64,000 nucleotides of DNA, taken from Temnothorax longispinosus (taxonomy: Eukaryota > Arthropoda > Insecta > Hymenoptera > Formicidae). The notes under the pieces are model-generated. The model did not search any database and was not told the DNA's origin. It was given only the letters and a program-made list of their open reading frames with translations. The translations under genes were made by a program, and so were the position numbers. Shown here in pieces: positions 49,783-60,301 of this stretch (position 1 is its first letter; every line of letters begins with the position of its first letter). The DNA lies in contig NC_092363.1 in NCBI RefSeq assembly GCF_030848805.1, positions 19,128,600 to 19,192,599 of the forward strand, given 5' to 3'.

Positions 49783-51232
49783 ATGTCCAGTTCACCAACA
49801 AAATTTCAAAAACGTGCCAAATATAAAATATGCAAAAAGTGGAAGCTGTTCCACGCTACAGACTTTCAATCGTTGATGTATCCGTGCTTCATCTTCTGCA
49901 GTGTTCTCGGAATATTTCCGTACAAAATCAACGGTCGGACCTTCGAGACTTCCACACCGCGTTACATTCTATCAACTATCATTCTCTGTGTTCTCTGCAT
50001 TTACGAGATAGTAGTGCTCTATGAGATTAACATTGCGGGAACGATCAAATTCAAAAGCATACCTAAGACTCTTGAACGCAACTGCTTTTACATACTCAGT
50101 AACTTTATTGCAATCGTTACATACTTTTTGAGCGGTCGTCGAATGCACTTGCTCCAGACCATAATGAATGTTCTTCGAAACTGCCCCACAGTTCGTATCA
50201 AAGACTATCTAAATTCATCCACACTAAGGATATCTGCGGCTTCTTCTATTTAGTCATGCACGCGATATTTTATTATTCCAAGTTGGATTTCGATACTTGG
50301 CACAAAGCTTTTGTACTGTACATTACTCTGCTGGTATTACATATGGATATGTTATATGTGAATTGCGTTTGTATATTAAAAGCCTGTATCAAAAGAATCG
50401 ATGACAATTTGAAAAATCTGCGAGAGCTTGTGGTGAACGGTGAGCCGCACTTCCTGAGGCAAAGCCTCTATCACGAGCATAGAAATCCATGTCTACTGAT
50501 GGAACTCAAGGCTTTAAAGAAGCAGCATCTGACGATCAGCGACACAGTACAAATGCTAAACATGATTTTCAGTTTGCAGCTCCTGGCTACTATAATTATG
50601 ACTTTTGCCGAGCTTACTTTTCAACTGTACTTCTACATAATACATTGGAAAATTGGCATGTTAATGAGTGTAGATCTTATCGACCCGATTTATGATCTGT
50701 TTTTGACGATGTCTATAACATATTATTCTATAAAAATAATGTTGATAGTATGGGCTTGTGAGACCGGTAAAGACCAGGCTATGAAGATCAGCATTACCGT
50801 TCATGATCTGCTGAACAACACTTCAGATGACCAAATCAGAGATGAAGTAATTAAAAAAATTAAATGTTATTTCTGTTTGTTATTACACCTTTTTATATAT
50901 AAAATCTAGCAGAGTTAATAAAGTATTACAACTTATTTAACAATGTCATAATCTTACGTATTACAGTTGCAGATGTTTTCCTTGCAAATACTACACCGCG
51001 AAAATGCATTCTCCGCAAAAGGTCTCGTTGTAGATGCTACTCTTCTCACTGCAGTAAGTGCATGAGCAATTACTTGATTTTTAATTAATTATATGCGTAT
51101 TGTATACTTTCATAATTCCGATTTTAGATAGTGAGTAACATAACTACGTATCTCCTGATCTTAATACAATTCTTAATTACCTCACATACTTGCAATGGAA
51201 ATATAGTAAATAATGTCACACAGATAATATAA
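49783..51232 (+). pseudogene. Gustatory receptor copy 18 (B2), single-frameshift pseudogene
   Basis: Exon 1 49783-50846, exon 2 50967-51053, exon 3 51128-51232. One base is missing at about 50171 (AATGTTCTTCG where copies 16 and 20 have AATGTCTCTTCG). The frame shifts after about 129 codons, just past the SGRRM motif, and stops at 50251-50253. The original frame then runs clean from before 50256 to the end of exon 1 and through exons 2 and 3 (TYLLILIQF). No other disabling lesion was found, so this is either a young pseudogene, a segregating allele, or a one-base assembly error. SGRRM replaces SGPRM and ACIKRI replaces ACFKRI. Confidence 0.87.
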
Positions 51233-51572
51233 TTTTAAAATATTAATTATTAAAATAAATATATTATTAAATTATTATTATTATTACGTAATAAATGTAT
51301 TATTAATTATTGTTATATTATTAAATTGAGATACTCCCATGTTTTAACGCTGTAAAAATATGTATATTCATATATGTGTGTACAAACTGAACTTTATATC
51401 ATGCATATGCAATAAAAATGTAGAGTTTAAAAATGATTGGTCATTACTAATGGATCCTTAAGACACTCGTGGACAGTATGCAGTATGTTTCATACTTCAT
51501 TACGCACGCATGATTCATGTGCCATAATAATACACATAATTTCTTTATGTTCTGCGTCCTAATGGTGACAAA
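51233..51572. other. Spacer between Gr copies 18 and 19
   Basis: Closely matches 40165-40520, so pseudogene copies 13 and 18 and their 3' flanks descend from one duplicated segment. No gene seen. Confidence 0.5.
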
Positions 51573-51686
51573 TGTCGATCGAAGAGCGCCATGGTTACTT
51601 CATGACTAACAATAAGTGACCTTTTGAGTCTTTAACATTTGACACTCTCGCAGTTTTAAATTTAAATTCGGTACGAATAGGTCGAC
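51573..51686 (+). promoter_or_regulatory. Clade B distal element and putative core promoter of Gr copy 19
   Basis: Distal element 51573-51620. Core block 51652-51686 with GCAGTTTTAAA and AGGTCG at +28; ends 151 bp before the ATG. Confidence 0.57.
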
Positions 51687-51836
51687 ACTAAAGAGTTTAT
51701 GCTGATATACATACTTGTTATAAAAAAACAAAGCCATACCAAGAATAAAGCTATCTCAATTATATTTTTCTTGGTGATAAAGTGCATCTGTAGTAATTGA
51801 TAATTATTAGGCTTTTTTAACAACTCTCCATTAATT

Positions 51837-52898
51837 ATGTTCAGCTTGTTGTCGAAATTACAAAAAGGAGCCAATGCCAAAATGTGGAAAAGATTGTTCC
51901 ACGCCACGGATTTCGAATCGTTGATGTATCCCTCATTTACCTTTTGCTACATCCTTGGAATATTCCCGTATAAGATCAAGGCTAGGGCCTTCGAGATTTC
52001 GAAACCACGTTACATTCTTTCGACCGTCGTTATGTGTGTTTGTTTTATTGGCTTACTGAGCAGTCTCTATATGATGGACATTTGTGGAATTCCGAAGTCG
52101 ACGGGTGTACCCAGGACTCTTGAGCGTAATTGCTATTACATACTCAGTGGTTTTGTAGCGGTCGTCACGTACATTTTGAGTGGTCCACGAATGCGTTTGC
52201 TCCAAACCATAATGGAAATCTCTTGGAAATTGCCTCCGGAGTCATACCAGAAGCTATCCAGACTAATTCACGCCAAGGACATCTTAGGTTCCTTATATCT
52301 AGTTATAAAAATATCGATATATCTCAAAACAAATATCCATATTATACTCAAAATTTTCCTAATATACGTCATTCTAATAGTATTTCATATGGATATGCTG
52401 TATATGAATTGTGTTTGTGTACTAAAAGCTTGTTTCAAGCAAATCAATGATAATCTACGGTACCACATGATGAATGATGAGGTGTATCATCTCGATCGGA
52501 TGCACTACAGACAAAGAAGTCCAGTTTTGTTAATCAAACTAAAGGCCTTGGAAAAGCAGTATCAAATGATTAGTGACGCAGTGCAAAGGATGAATATGAT
52601 TTTCAGTTTGCAACTGCTCGCTACCATAATTCTAACTTTCATCGAAATCACTTTTCAACTCTATTTTCGTATAGTGTATTGGCAAAAGGACATATCCGTA
52701 ATCATGTTAGACAATGATATCTATGGAATGTTGATGATAACATTCATAATATATCATTCTATAAAAATGATGATGATAGTGTGGGCCTGCGAGACCGCCA
52801 AAAATCAGGCTCTACAGATCAGCACCACTGTTCACGACGCGTTTAACAGCACCGGCGATAATGAAATCAAAAGCGAGGTAATAAAATATGTAATTTAA
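51837..52898 (+). other. Exon 1 region of Gr copy 19 including intron read-through
   Basis: The reading frame of exon 1 (51837-52877) continues 7 codons into intron 1 before a stop, as in the other B1 copies. The true exon ends at GAG/GTAATA. Listed so that the apparent long single frame is not taken for a one-exon gene. Confidence 0.6.
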
Positions 52899-53265
52899 TT
52901 TGTACAATTTTTAAATGTGTATGCTAATGCAAGTTTTATACATAAATCTAAATTTATATCTTGCAATTCTGTTATTAAATAATTTACGATCTGACGTTGC
53001 AGTTGCAATTGTTTTCCTTGCAAATTCTTCATCGCAAAAATATATTCTCCGCGATGGGTCTTACTGTAGACGCAAGTCTTCTCACTGCGGTAAGTTATCG
53101 ATCATATGTTTATAAGTATTAAAAAAAATTAATTAATCTTCTTGATTTTCTTTTTAGATGGTGGGTAACATCAGCACATATTTATTAATCTTGATACAAT
53201 TTTTAAACATGAAACGTTTTTGCGCTAAAGAAATCGCCACAAATGTTACAGAAATAATTCAGTGA
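51837..53265 (+). CDS. Gustatory receptor copy 19 (B1), intact, 411 aa
   Basis: Exons 51837-52877, 53003-53089 and 53158-53265. Two small in-frame deletions distinguish it: two codons near the N-terminus (KMWKRLFHATDF where copy 7 has KMWKRWRLFHATDF) and four after INDNL (RYHMMNDEV where copy 12 has DHIRDHMMNDEV). INAS is changed to IKAR after IFPYK, and ALKKQHQ to ALEKQYQ in the conserved loop. Exon 3 keeps TYLLILIQF with tail RFCAKEIATNVTE. The frame and all splice sites are good, so it is probably functional but more diverged than copies 12 and 14. Confidence 0.9.
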
Positions 53266-53759
53266 AATAAAAGAATGTATAATATGGAATGAGTAAATAT
53301 CTATTTTATTTAGTAGTAAAACTATTATCTCTTTTACTAGAATATTGTAGTAGAGTATAACCACATAATGTTAATGGCTATAACTACAATGTTTTTATAT
53401 ATACAATATATATAACATTACCTGTTTTATTTTTATGCCTTCTTAATACTATTTTCTTAATTTTAATAATTGCTAATAATAAATTTCTAATTGCAAATTT
53501 ATTAAAATGACTAACAAGCTTTTAATTGTCAAGTAAATAGAAAATGTGCCAATGTACGGTCAAGCTGGATTTGTTGTACCTAATAATATTTTTCGCGTAA
53601 ATTTATATACATTTTTCGCTTCGCAAATCACACGCGGTCTACTGTCTATCTAGGAACGCAGTCTGAAGTTGAAGCTACAATCGCATAATTAAATTGATAA
53701 TCAATTTAATAACACTAGTATTAATACGCATCTTTAGAGAATATGTTGCGAAAAATATA

Positions 53760-53833
53760 ACACCAACCAGGATTCGAACCTGGACCTCCCTAGTATCCGG
53801 GACGGACGTCTTTACCAATTCGACCACTGACAA
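53760..53833 (-). tRNA. Degenerate tRNA-like sequence (tRNA pseudogene or SINE head)
   Basis: On the minus strand, CCAGGTTCGAATCCTGG forms a perfect T arm with a canonical B box, and TGGTCGAATTGG fits an A box with a GTC/GAC D stem. The acceptor stem (TTGTCAG with TTGGTGT) pairs poorly, and the anticodon arm does not give a standard 5-bp stem with a 7-base loop. I therefore do not assign an isotype. A functional tRNA is unlikely. Confidence 0.5.
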
Positions 53834-53879
53834 CGGCATGTGAAGATATTTATCACAATAAATTACAAATATTAAAGAA

Positions 53880-54024
53880 AATGTCTTTTAAGACAAACGT
53901 GTATAAATGATATTAAGTGAGTCATGACCATAATGCGCTAACATATTTTCTATTTATTTGATTGTTATCGTAACAGTCATGACTCACTTAATATGATTTA
54001 TACACGTTCGCCTTAAAAGACATT
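53880..54024. repeat. Fold-back element: 49-bp inverted arms around a 47-base loop
   Basis: Arms 53880-53928 and 53976-54024 are inverted copies with 3 mismatches in 49. There is no coding capacity and no obvious target-site duplication. Consistent with a MITE-like element; if transcribed it would form a long hairpin RNA. Confidence 0.85.
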
Positions 54025-54064
54025 ATGTTAATTGCTTGTACCATTATAAAGAAAACGTAATAAT

Positions 54065-54173
54065 TGTCGATCGAAGAGCACCATGGTTACTTATTACCAA
54101 CAAATAATACCAATGTTTTAACGCAGCAGCTCTTTGCAGTTTTAAACTGAAACTCTCTGAGTGTAGATCAACG
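54065..54173 (+). promoter_or_regulatory. Clade B distal element and putative core promoter of Gr copy 20
   Basis: Distal element 54065-54107. Core block 54138-54173 with GCAGTTTTAAACTG and AGATCA at +28; ends 157 bp before the ATG. Confidence 0.6.
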
Positions 54174-54329
54174 AAAAGTCTTATGTCAGTTGATGCATTT
54201 GTTAAACAGAGCTTAAAAACTACACTCCACAAACATCTTGCAATAAAACTTGCACTAAAGTATAATGGTCTATCATTTTTGGACAGTGTGATCTATGGTA
54301 TAAATCTTCGTATTCATATTTCGCTGATA

Positions 54330-55755
54330 ATGTCCAGTTCATCAAAAAAATTTCAAGGACGTGCCAAATATAAAATATGGAAAAAGTGGCAGCTGTTCCA
54401 CGCTACGGACTTTCAATCGTTGATGTATCCGTGCTTCACCTTCTGCAGTGTTCTCGGAATATTTCCGTACAAAATCAACGGCTCGACCTTCGAGACTTCC
54501 AAACAGCGTTACATTCTATCAACCGTCATTCTCTGTATTCTCTGCATTTACGAGTTAATAGTGCTCTATGAGATTGACATTGCCGGAACGATCAGATTCA
54601 AAGGCGTACCTAAGACTCTCGAACGCAACTGCTTTTACATACTCAGTAGCTTTATTGCGATCGTTACATACATTTTGAGCGGTCCTCGAATGCACTTGCT
54701 CCAGACCATAATGAATGTCTCTTCGAAACTACCACTTAATTCGTATCAAAAACTTTCTAGACTGATTCACACTAAGGATATCGTCGGTTTCTCCTTTCTA
54801 GTCACGCACGCGATATTCTATTACTCCACGTTGGATTTCGATACTTGGCATAAGGCTTTTGTACCGTACATTACTCTGCTGGCGTTTCAGATGGATATGC
54901 TATATATGAATTGTGTTTGTATATTAAAGGCCTGTTTTAAGGAAATCAACGATAATCTATCGAATTTAAGGGAGCTCGTGGTGAACGATGAGCCACAACT
55001 TGTGAGGCACATTTATCACGAGCACAGAAATCAGAATCCATTCCTGCTGCTGGAACTTAGAGCTTTGAAGAAACGTCATTTGGTAGTTAGCGACACCGTG
55101 CAAATATTGAACATGATTTTCAGTCTACAGATCCTCACAACTATAGTTATGACTTTTGCCGAAATCACTTTTCTACTGTATTTCTATATACTGCATTGGA
55201 AAGTTGGCACATTACTGAGCAATCTAAATCCTGAATTATACGATACAGCATTGGTATTATCTATAATATATTATAGTATCAAAATAGTGTTGATTGGATG
55301 GGCTTGTGATACAGGCAGAGATCAAGCCACGAGGATCGGTACTACCATTCACGAAATACTTAACAGCACTATTGATAAGCAAATCAGAGACGAGGTAAAT
55401 AAAAAAGAAAATTTTATTTGCACATTTTTGTGATAATCTTTTAGTCTCTGTGTTAATGAAAATTTTTATAAATTAAATTTAATGTAGTAATCATTTCCTA
55501 GTTCTATATTTACACAACTATTTTATAATCTGATGTTTTCCAGTTGCAGCTGTTTTCCTTGCAAGTATTACATCGCGATAATACATTTTCCGCCAAAGGT
55601 CTTACAATAGATTCAACGCTTCTCGTTGCGGTGAGTGAACGATTATTTGTTTTATATATTGTATATTACTTATATGATTTTTATTTTAGATAGTGGGTAA
55701 CATTACTACGTATTTATTGATTTTAATACAATTCTTAGTTGCTGAGCAGATTTGA
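54330..55755 (+). CDS. Gustatory receptor copy 20 (B2), intact, short tail, 405 aa
   Basis: Exons 54330-55394, 55544-55630 and 55690-55755. N-terminal half is typical B2 (INGSTFETSKQRYILS). The second half has drifted: WACDTGRDQATRI for WACETGKDQAMKI and GTLLSNLNPELYDTAL in the loop before the seventh segment. Exon 3 has TYLLILIQF but stops five residues later (VAEQI after FL), losing the cysteine-containing tail found in all other complete copies. An in-frame ATG 49 codons upstream (54183) gives a possible extension, but that stretch is 5' leader in every paralog, so 54330 is preferred. Confidence 0.89.
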
Positions 55756-57155
55756 AGTGAAAAAGATAGCAAATACTGTTGCATAAATAATGTAATTAAA
55801 AGAAAATATATAAATAAATAAAAGAAAATATTTTTAAATATTAAACATATTCTTTTTAGTTCTTTTTAGTACTTTTTAGTATTTTTTGTGTACGTATATG
55901 TATTATACATGTACGTACACAATGTATATATATATGTTTTTGTTTCATCAATGCCTTTGGCGATTAGTGGAAATTTAACGATAAATGCAATTAATTTAGT
56001 GATTAATGCAATGACATCATATGTCTTACTAATGTGACAACTTGAGTTTAGAATTTATTAAAGATATTTTTGTATGTGTAATTAATCCTATCTAGTACTT
56101 ATTGTTAGATTAATTCGGATTTATTTTACTTTTATCTTTCTCAGTAATAAAAAAAAAACTTATTTAAAATTTATATAATTGCCAGTCACGGTCGATTTAA
56201 ATTACTTTAATTGTTATTCTATATACTGGCGAAAGAAATTTATTATTCTGTTTATTTAAAATTTGTTTTATAATTAAAAAATTAATTTAAGAACAGTTTG
56301 TTAAATATTTCTTTGTATTTTAAGCTCTATTTATTAACAATGATTAAATGAAATTTCATTGAAATATAATGTGATTGATGTGAATTATCGTTATAACATT
56401 TTTACCTTTTGCCATCGCGTTCTTTTGTTGCTACTGAAATAAAAAAGATCAGCTATCTTGCACATATAGTCTATAGATTACTACATGTTAAAATTTTCAC
56501 TAAAGAGAGTACGTCGATTAGTTTTAATCTAGATAAGTAGTTGGATTAATCCTAATCGATATAATAGCACTGTCCTTGCATTCTAATTTCAATTTATTAA
56601 TATCACATTTGTTAAGAGCATATATGCTTTCTAGATGGATGTCATTTCTCAAACCACAAGAAATGCAATTTAGTAATACTTTACAATATAAAAGAAGAAT
56701 TAAATTTAATTTGTTATTTTAGTAAACTTACAAGAATAACTTATAATTACAATAAACTGCATAAAGTTCATAAAATAAATATTGATCACAATGTATAATG
56801 TGAGATAAAAGTGTCAATGAATATTTTTACATTAAAAATTATGATAAAATATATAAAAAGTTACAAATTTTAAGTATCAAATTGTAATACAAAAAACATC
56901 CTGCAAAAATTCTCTATGTATAATATTTGTACCGTATAGAATATGGAGAATGGAATGTGCATAATGGAATTTAATCATTATTAGAATTGTTATTAATGTA
57001 TTTTTACGAATTACTGATCTGCGTATATAAATGTAAAGTGTAAACTCCTTCTTTTGTGTATGCATACAAGAGTTGACATATTGTTGATATGTCGCAATAA
57101 TTATACATTATTGCATTATATAGTGATATATACGTTGCGCTCAAAGGGTGACAAA
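55756..57155. other. Long spacer between Gr copies 20 and 21
   Basis: AT-rich. The stretch 56500-56600 resembles 19190-19280 and 35570-35640, a spacer motif preceding some B genes. No gene or clear relic seen. Confidence 0.5.
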
Positions 57156-57275
57156 TGACGATCGGAGAGCGTCATGGTTACTTCACAACTAACAAATAAC
57201 TCTGAGTCTTTTATCCCATTATTCAATGGAGCCATTCGCAGTTTTAAGCTTAAACTCGCCAGGTGTAAATCGGCA
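57156..57275 (+). promoter_or_regulatory. Distal element and putative core promoter of Gr copy 21
   Basis: Diverged distal element 57156-57200 (CGATCGG ... TCATGG). Core block 57240-57275 with GCAGTTTTAAGC and AAATCG at +28. Ends 216 bp before the ATG; the extra distance is about the length of the GA repeat. Confidence 0.55.
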
Positions 57276-57419
57276 ATGAGGAGTACATAGCGCATTCGTT
57301 GCAGAAAGATAAATTTAAAGTTTATGTACTTAGAAAAGAAGCACTCGCAGATCACATTCACTAAAGTGCATTGATAACGGAATTAATTTTTAAACTGTAT
57401 AATTAACGACTTATGTTAG

Positions 57420-57422
<3 letters not shown>

Positions 57423-57467
<45 letters not shown>
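57423..57467. repeat. (GA)n microsatellite in the 5' leader of Gr copy 21
   Basis: About 45 bases of uninterrupted GA repeats ending 23 bases before the start codon, inside the inferred 5' untranslated region. Absent from every other copy. Confidence 0.95.
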
Positions 57468-57470
<3 letters not shown>

Positions 57471-57490
57471 TTCTTCATAATAATCGAAAG

Positions 57491-58948
57491 ATGATGTTCA
57501 ACCCCTTGTCGAAATTCCAAAGACGAGCTAAGGGTAAAATACGGAAACGATGGCGATTGTTTCACGCTACGGACTTTCAATCTTTGATGCATCCCTGCTT
57601 CATTTTCTGCCGTATTCTTGGAATATTTCCGTACAAGATCAACACTTTGACCTTAGAGATCTACAAACCGCTTTTCAGTCTGTGGACCATCATTACCTGC
57701 GTTTGCTGTATTTGCTGGCTGGTTATGCTGTATCAGATGAACATTTCTGGAAGTATCAACATGAGAAACGTACCCAGAAATCTCGAGCGTAGTAGTTACT
57801 ACACGCTCGGCAATTTCATAGCAGTTGTCTCGTACATTTTGAGTGGCCCACGAATGCGTTTGCTTCAAACCGTATTGGACATCTCGTCGACGCTGCCCTT
57901 GGAATCGTATCGAAAGCTATCTCGGTTAATTCACTCGAAGGATATTATTGGTTTCTTTTATTTAATTGGGATCTCGATTGTATATTATACTAGAATGAGT
58001 CTCAATGTCTTGTTAAGGTTTTACGTAATTTACATCAATTTAATGATTTTTCAAATGGATATGTTATATATAAATTGTGTCTGTATATTAAAGGCCTGTT
58101 TCAAGAGAATAAATGACAATTTGATAGATTTGCAAAAACTCATCGTGAACGATGAGACTCATCTCGTCAAACCGATCTATCACGAGCAGAGAAATCCATT
58201 CCTGCTGATGGAACTCAGAGCTTTGAAGAAGCAGCATCTAATAGTCAACAATGCAGTGCAGATGCTGAATATAATCTTCAGCTTGCAGCTCTTATCTACC
58301 ATAATTATGGCTTTTATCGAGATCACATTTAACATGTATTACTATGTACTGCAGTGGAAAGAGGGTGTGTTAATAATCTTTATGGAAAAGCAGTTCTATT
58401 ATGCGTACTTCGTCGCAAACTTGACGATTTTTATCACAAAGATGATATTGATAGTATGGGCCTGTGAGACCGGTAAAAATCAGGCCTCAGAAATTATCAC
58501 GACTGTACACGATGTGCTGAACTGCACCAACAATAAGCAAATCAAAGACGAGGTAATGAAAAATGTAATCTAATTCGTATACTTTTTATAAGCATATTTC
58601 ATGTGTTAAAACAGTGTTTTAACGTGTTAAATACATATATAATCACGTTCTCAATCCTGTATTCAAATATTTTGCGATTGGATGTTGCAGTTGCAGCTAT
58701 TTTCCTTGCAAATGCTGCATAGCAAAAGTACATTCTCTGCGAAGGGTCTTACTGTGGACGCGACGCTTCTTGTTGCGGTGAGTAATTGACCCATATGCCT
58801 TTATTAAATAAATGTGAATTCATTAGTTTGATTTTGCTTTCAGATAGTAGGTAACATCACTACGTACTTATTGATCTTAATGCAATTCTTAAACGCATCG
58901 CATTCCTGCGATAGAAAGATAGCAATCAATGTTACACAATCAAATTAA
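57491..58948 (+). CDS. Gustatory receptor copy 21, divergent intact member, 417 aa
   Basis: Exons 57491-58552, 58691-58777 and 58844-58948. Two adjacent ATGs (57491, 57494); the second aligns with MFN of the others. It belongs to neither A nor B cleanly: RILGIFPYKINTLTLEIYKP, QMNISGSINMRNVPRNLERSS, DISSTLPLESY and YYVLQWKEGVLIIFMEKQF are its own, while HEQRNPFLLMELRALKKQHL and WACETGKNQA are shared. Exon 2 ends LLVA, as in copy 20. Exon 3 reads TYLLILMQF with tail HSCDRKIAINVTQSN. Splice sites GAG/GTAATG, TTGCAG, GCG/GTGAGT, TTTCAG are all strong. Confidence 0.91.
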
Positions 58949-60029
58949 AAAAGATAAATAAAAATATAAAAAAAATTTTTTAAATGTTAAAAATACATAC
59001 TTATTTATCATTGTTAATATTATACAGTCACGCGATATTTTATACCTGTATAAGAACACTTTTACATAGCAAAACAAGGTTTAATACATGCACACACGCA
59101 CAAACATATGCGCGCGCGCGCATCGCGCATGTATAATAGTCATATTACATAAATAAAATTTCAATATTATATTTGTTCAAATGCACTGTTTAAGATATAA
59201 TAAGATATAAATTTATGCGTTGCACAAATGGAATTTGCTGTCATAAAAAATTGTAACATGTGTTTATATATTAAGGCTTGTTTCAAGAGAATAAATGACA
59301 ATTTAAAAAATTCGAAAATGGCATTAACAATTTTATCCTAACACCGATGCACTTAACAAGTTAAACCATTTTCCAAGATAAATCTTATTTTCCAAGATAA
59401 AGTAATCGATATTAATATTAGAAATGCAATTTATTTCAAAAAAAGATAAAAAAATATGCACATTATCAACAAACAAATATATTATTCTTTCCTGCATTTC
59501 CCTATATGTATATAATCAGACATTGGATATAATATGTAGTTACTCATTTTCGCCTTTCTTCTTAATATGTGTAAATGTATATTCTGTATACTGCTTCTGT
59601 CAGTACTGTAATTTTGTAGTTGTTCTCTACAATGTTGCAGAAAATCATCGACAATCAGGTGCGTCGTAAGAATTTATTGTGCTAGAATGTATTAATATAA
59701 TCATAATTTTTAATATTAAAAATATAAAAAAGATTATTTTATATATATCTTATATATATATTTATAATAATCAGGAATATTAATTCAAAAGTTATGTGAT
59801 GTCAAATATTTTGTGCGAAATATAAGCGTAACTTTAGAAAAAAATAGGTAGTAATAAAGAAATATGTCATCATTATCCTAATTGAATCTTTGAAAGCTAT
59901 ACTAGCATTACTAGCAATCCACTGATTGAGAGTGACATACAGGATACTGCCGGTTCCATGTGTATGCATGATTTGATGAGTCATCTGTCACAACAATTAT
60001 ATATAATTTCTTCATACAGAGATGGCAGT
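58949..60029. other. Spacer between Gr copies 21 and 22 containing a Gr relic
   Basis: AT-rich, with a short CG/CA-rich tract at 59091-59130 and the relic at 59255-59315. No intact gene seen. Confidence 0.55.
59255..59315 (+). pseudogene. Short gustatory receptor relic (segment 5 region)
   Basis: About 55 bases match the CVCILKACFKRINDNL coding region of copy 21 (TGTTTCAAGAGAATAAATGA), with one base missing in the TATATTAAAGG stretch. No other part of a receptor is recognisable on either side. Confidence 0.7.
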
Positions 60030-60155
60030 TGCCGATCGAAGAACGCCATGGTTACATCACGCCTAACAAAGTATCCTGTGTTTCGTGTCATTGTATATTA
60101 TATGCCAAGATGGCAATTATGCGCAGTGTTAAACTTAAATTCGCCGGGTGTACAT
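60030..60155 (+). promoter_or_regulatory. Distal element and putative core promoter of Gr copy 22
   Basis: Distal element 60030-60070 (CGATCGAAGAACGCCATGG). Core block 60125-60155 with GCAGTGTTAAAC and ACATC at +28; ends 147 bp before the ATG. Confidence 0.55.
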
Positions 60156-60301
60156 CTTATTTTTGCACGTGGAAAGACAGATATATTAAGCAAAAATTAT
60201 CACTGATTGAAAAAAAACCTGTCGCAATCATATTTATATTATTTAATATCACGGTGTCAATAACGTGAATAATAATTTATAAGTTGTTGAACTTATAAAT
60301 T

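Larger units (their letters stand above)
53266..54064. other. Spacer between Gr copies 19 and 20 with tRNA-like sequence and hairpin element
   Basis: The only spacer with clearly foreign-looking content: see 53760-53833 and 53880-54024. The segment from about 53520 to 54030 has no counterpart in other spacers. Confidence 0.6.

Noticed and set aside
53760..53833. Functional tRNA gene
   Set aside because: T arm and B box are good but the acceptor and anticodon stems do not pair properly, so only a tRNA-like call is made.
59620..59670. Possible further receptor exon near GTTGCAG in the relic spacer
   Set aside because: Only an acceptor-like word; the following codons do not resemble exon 2 or exon 3.
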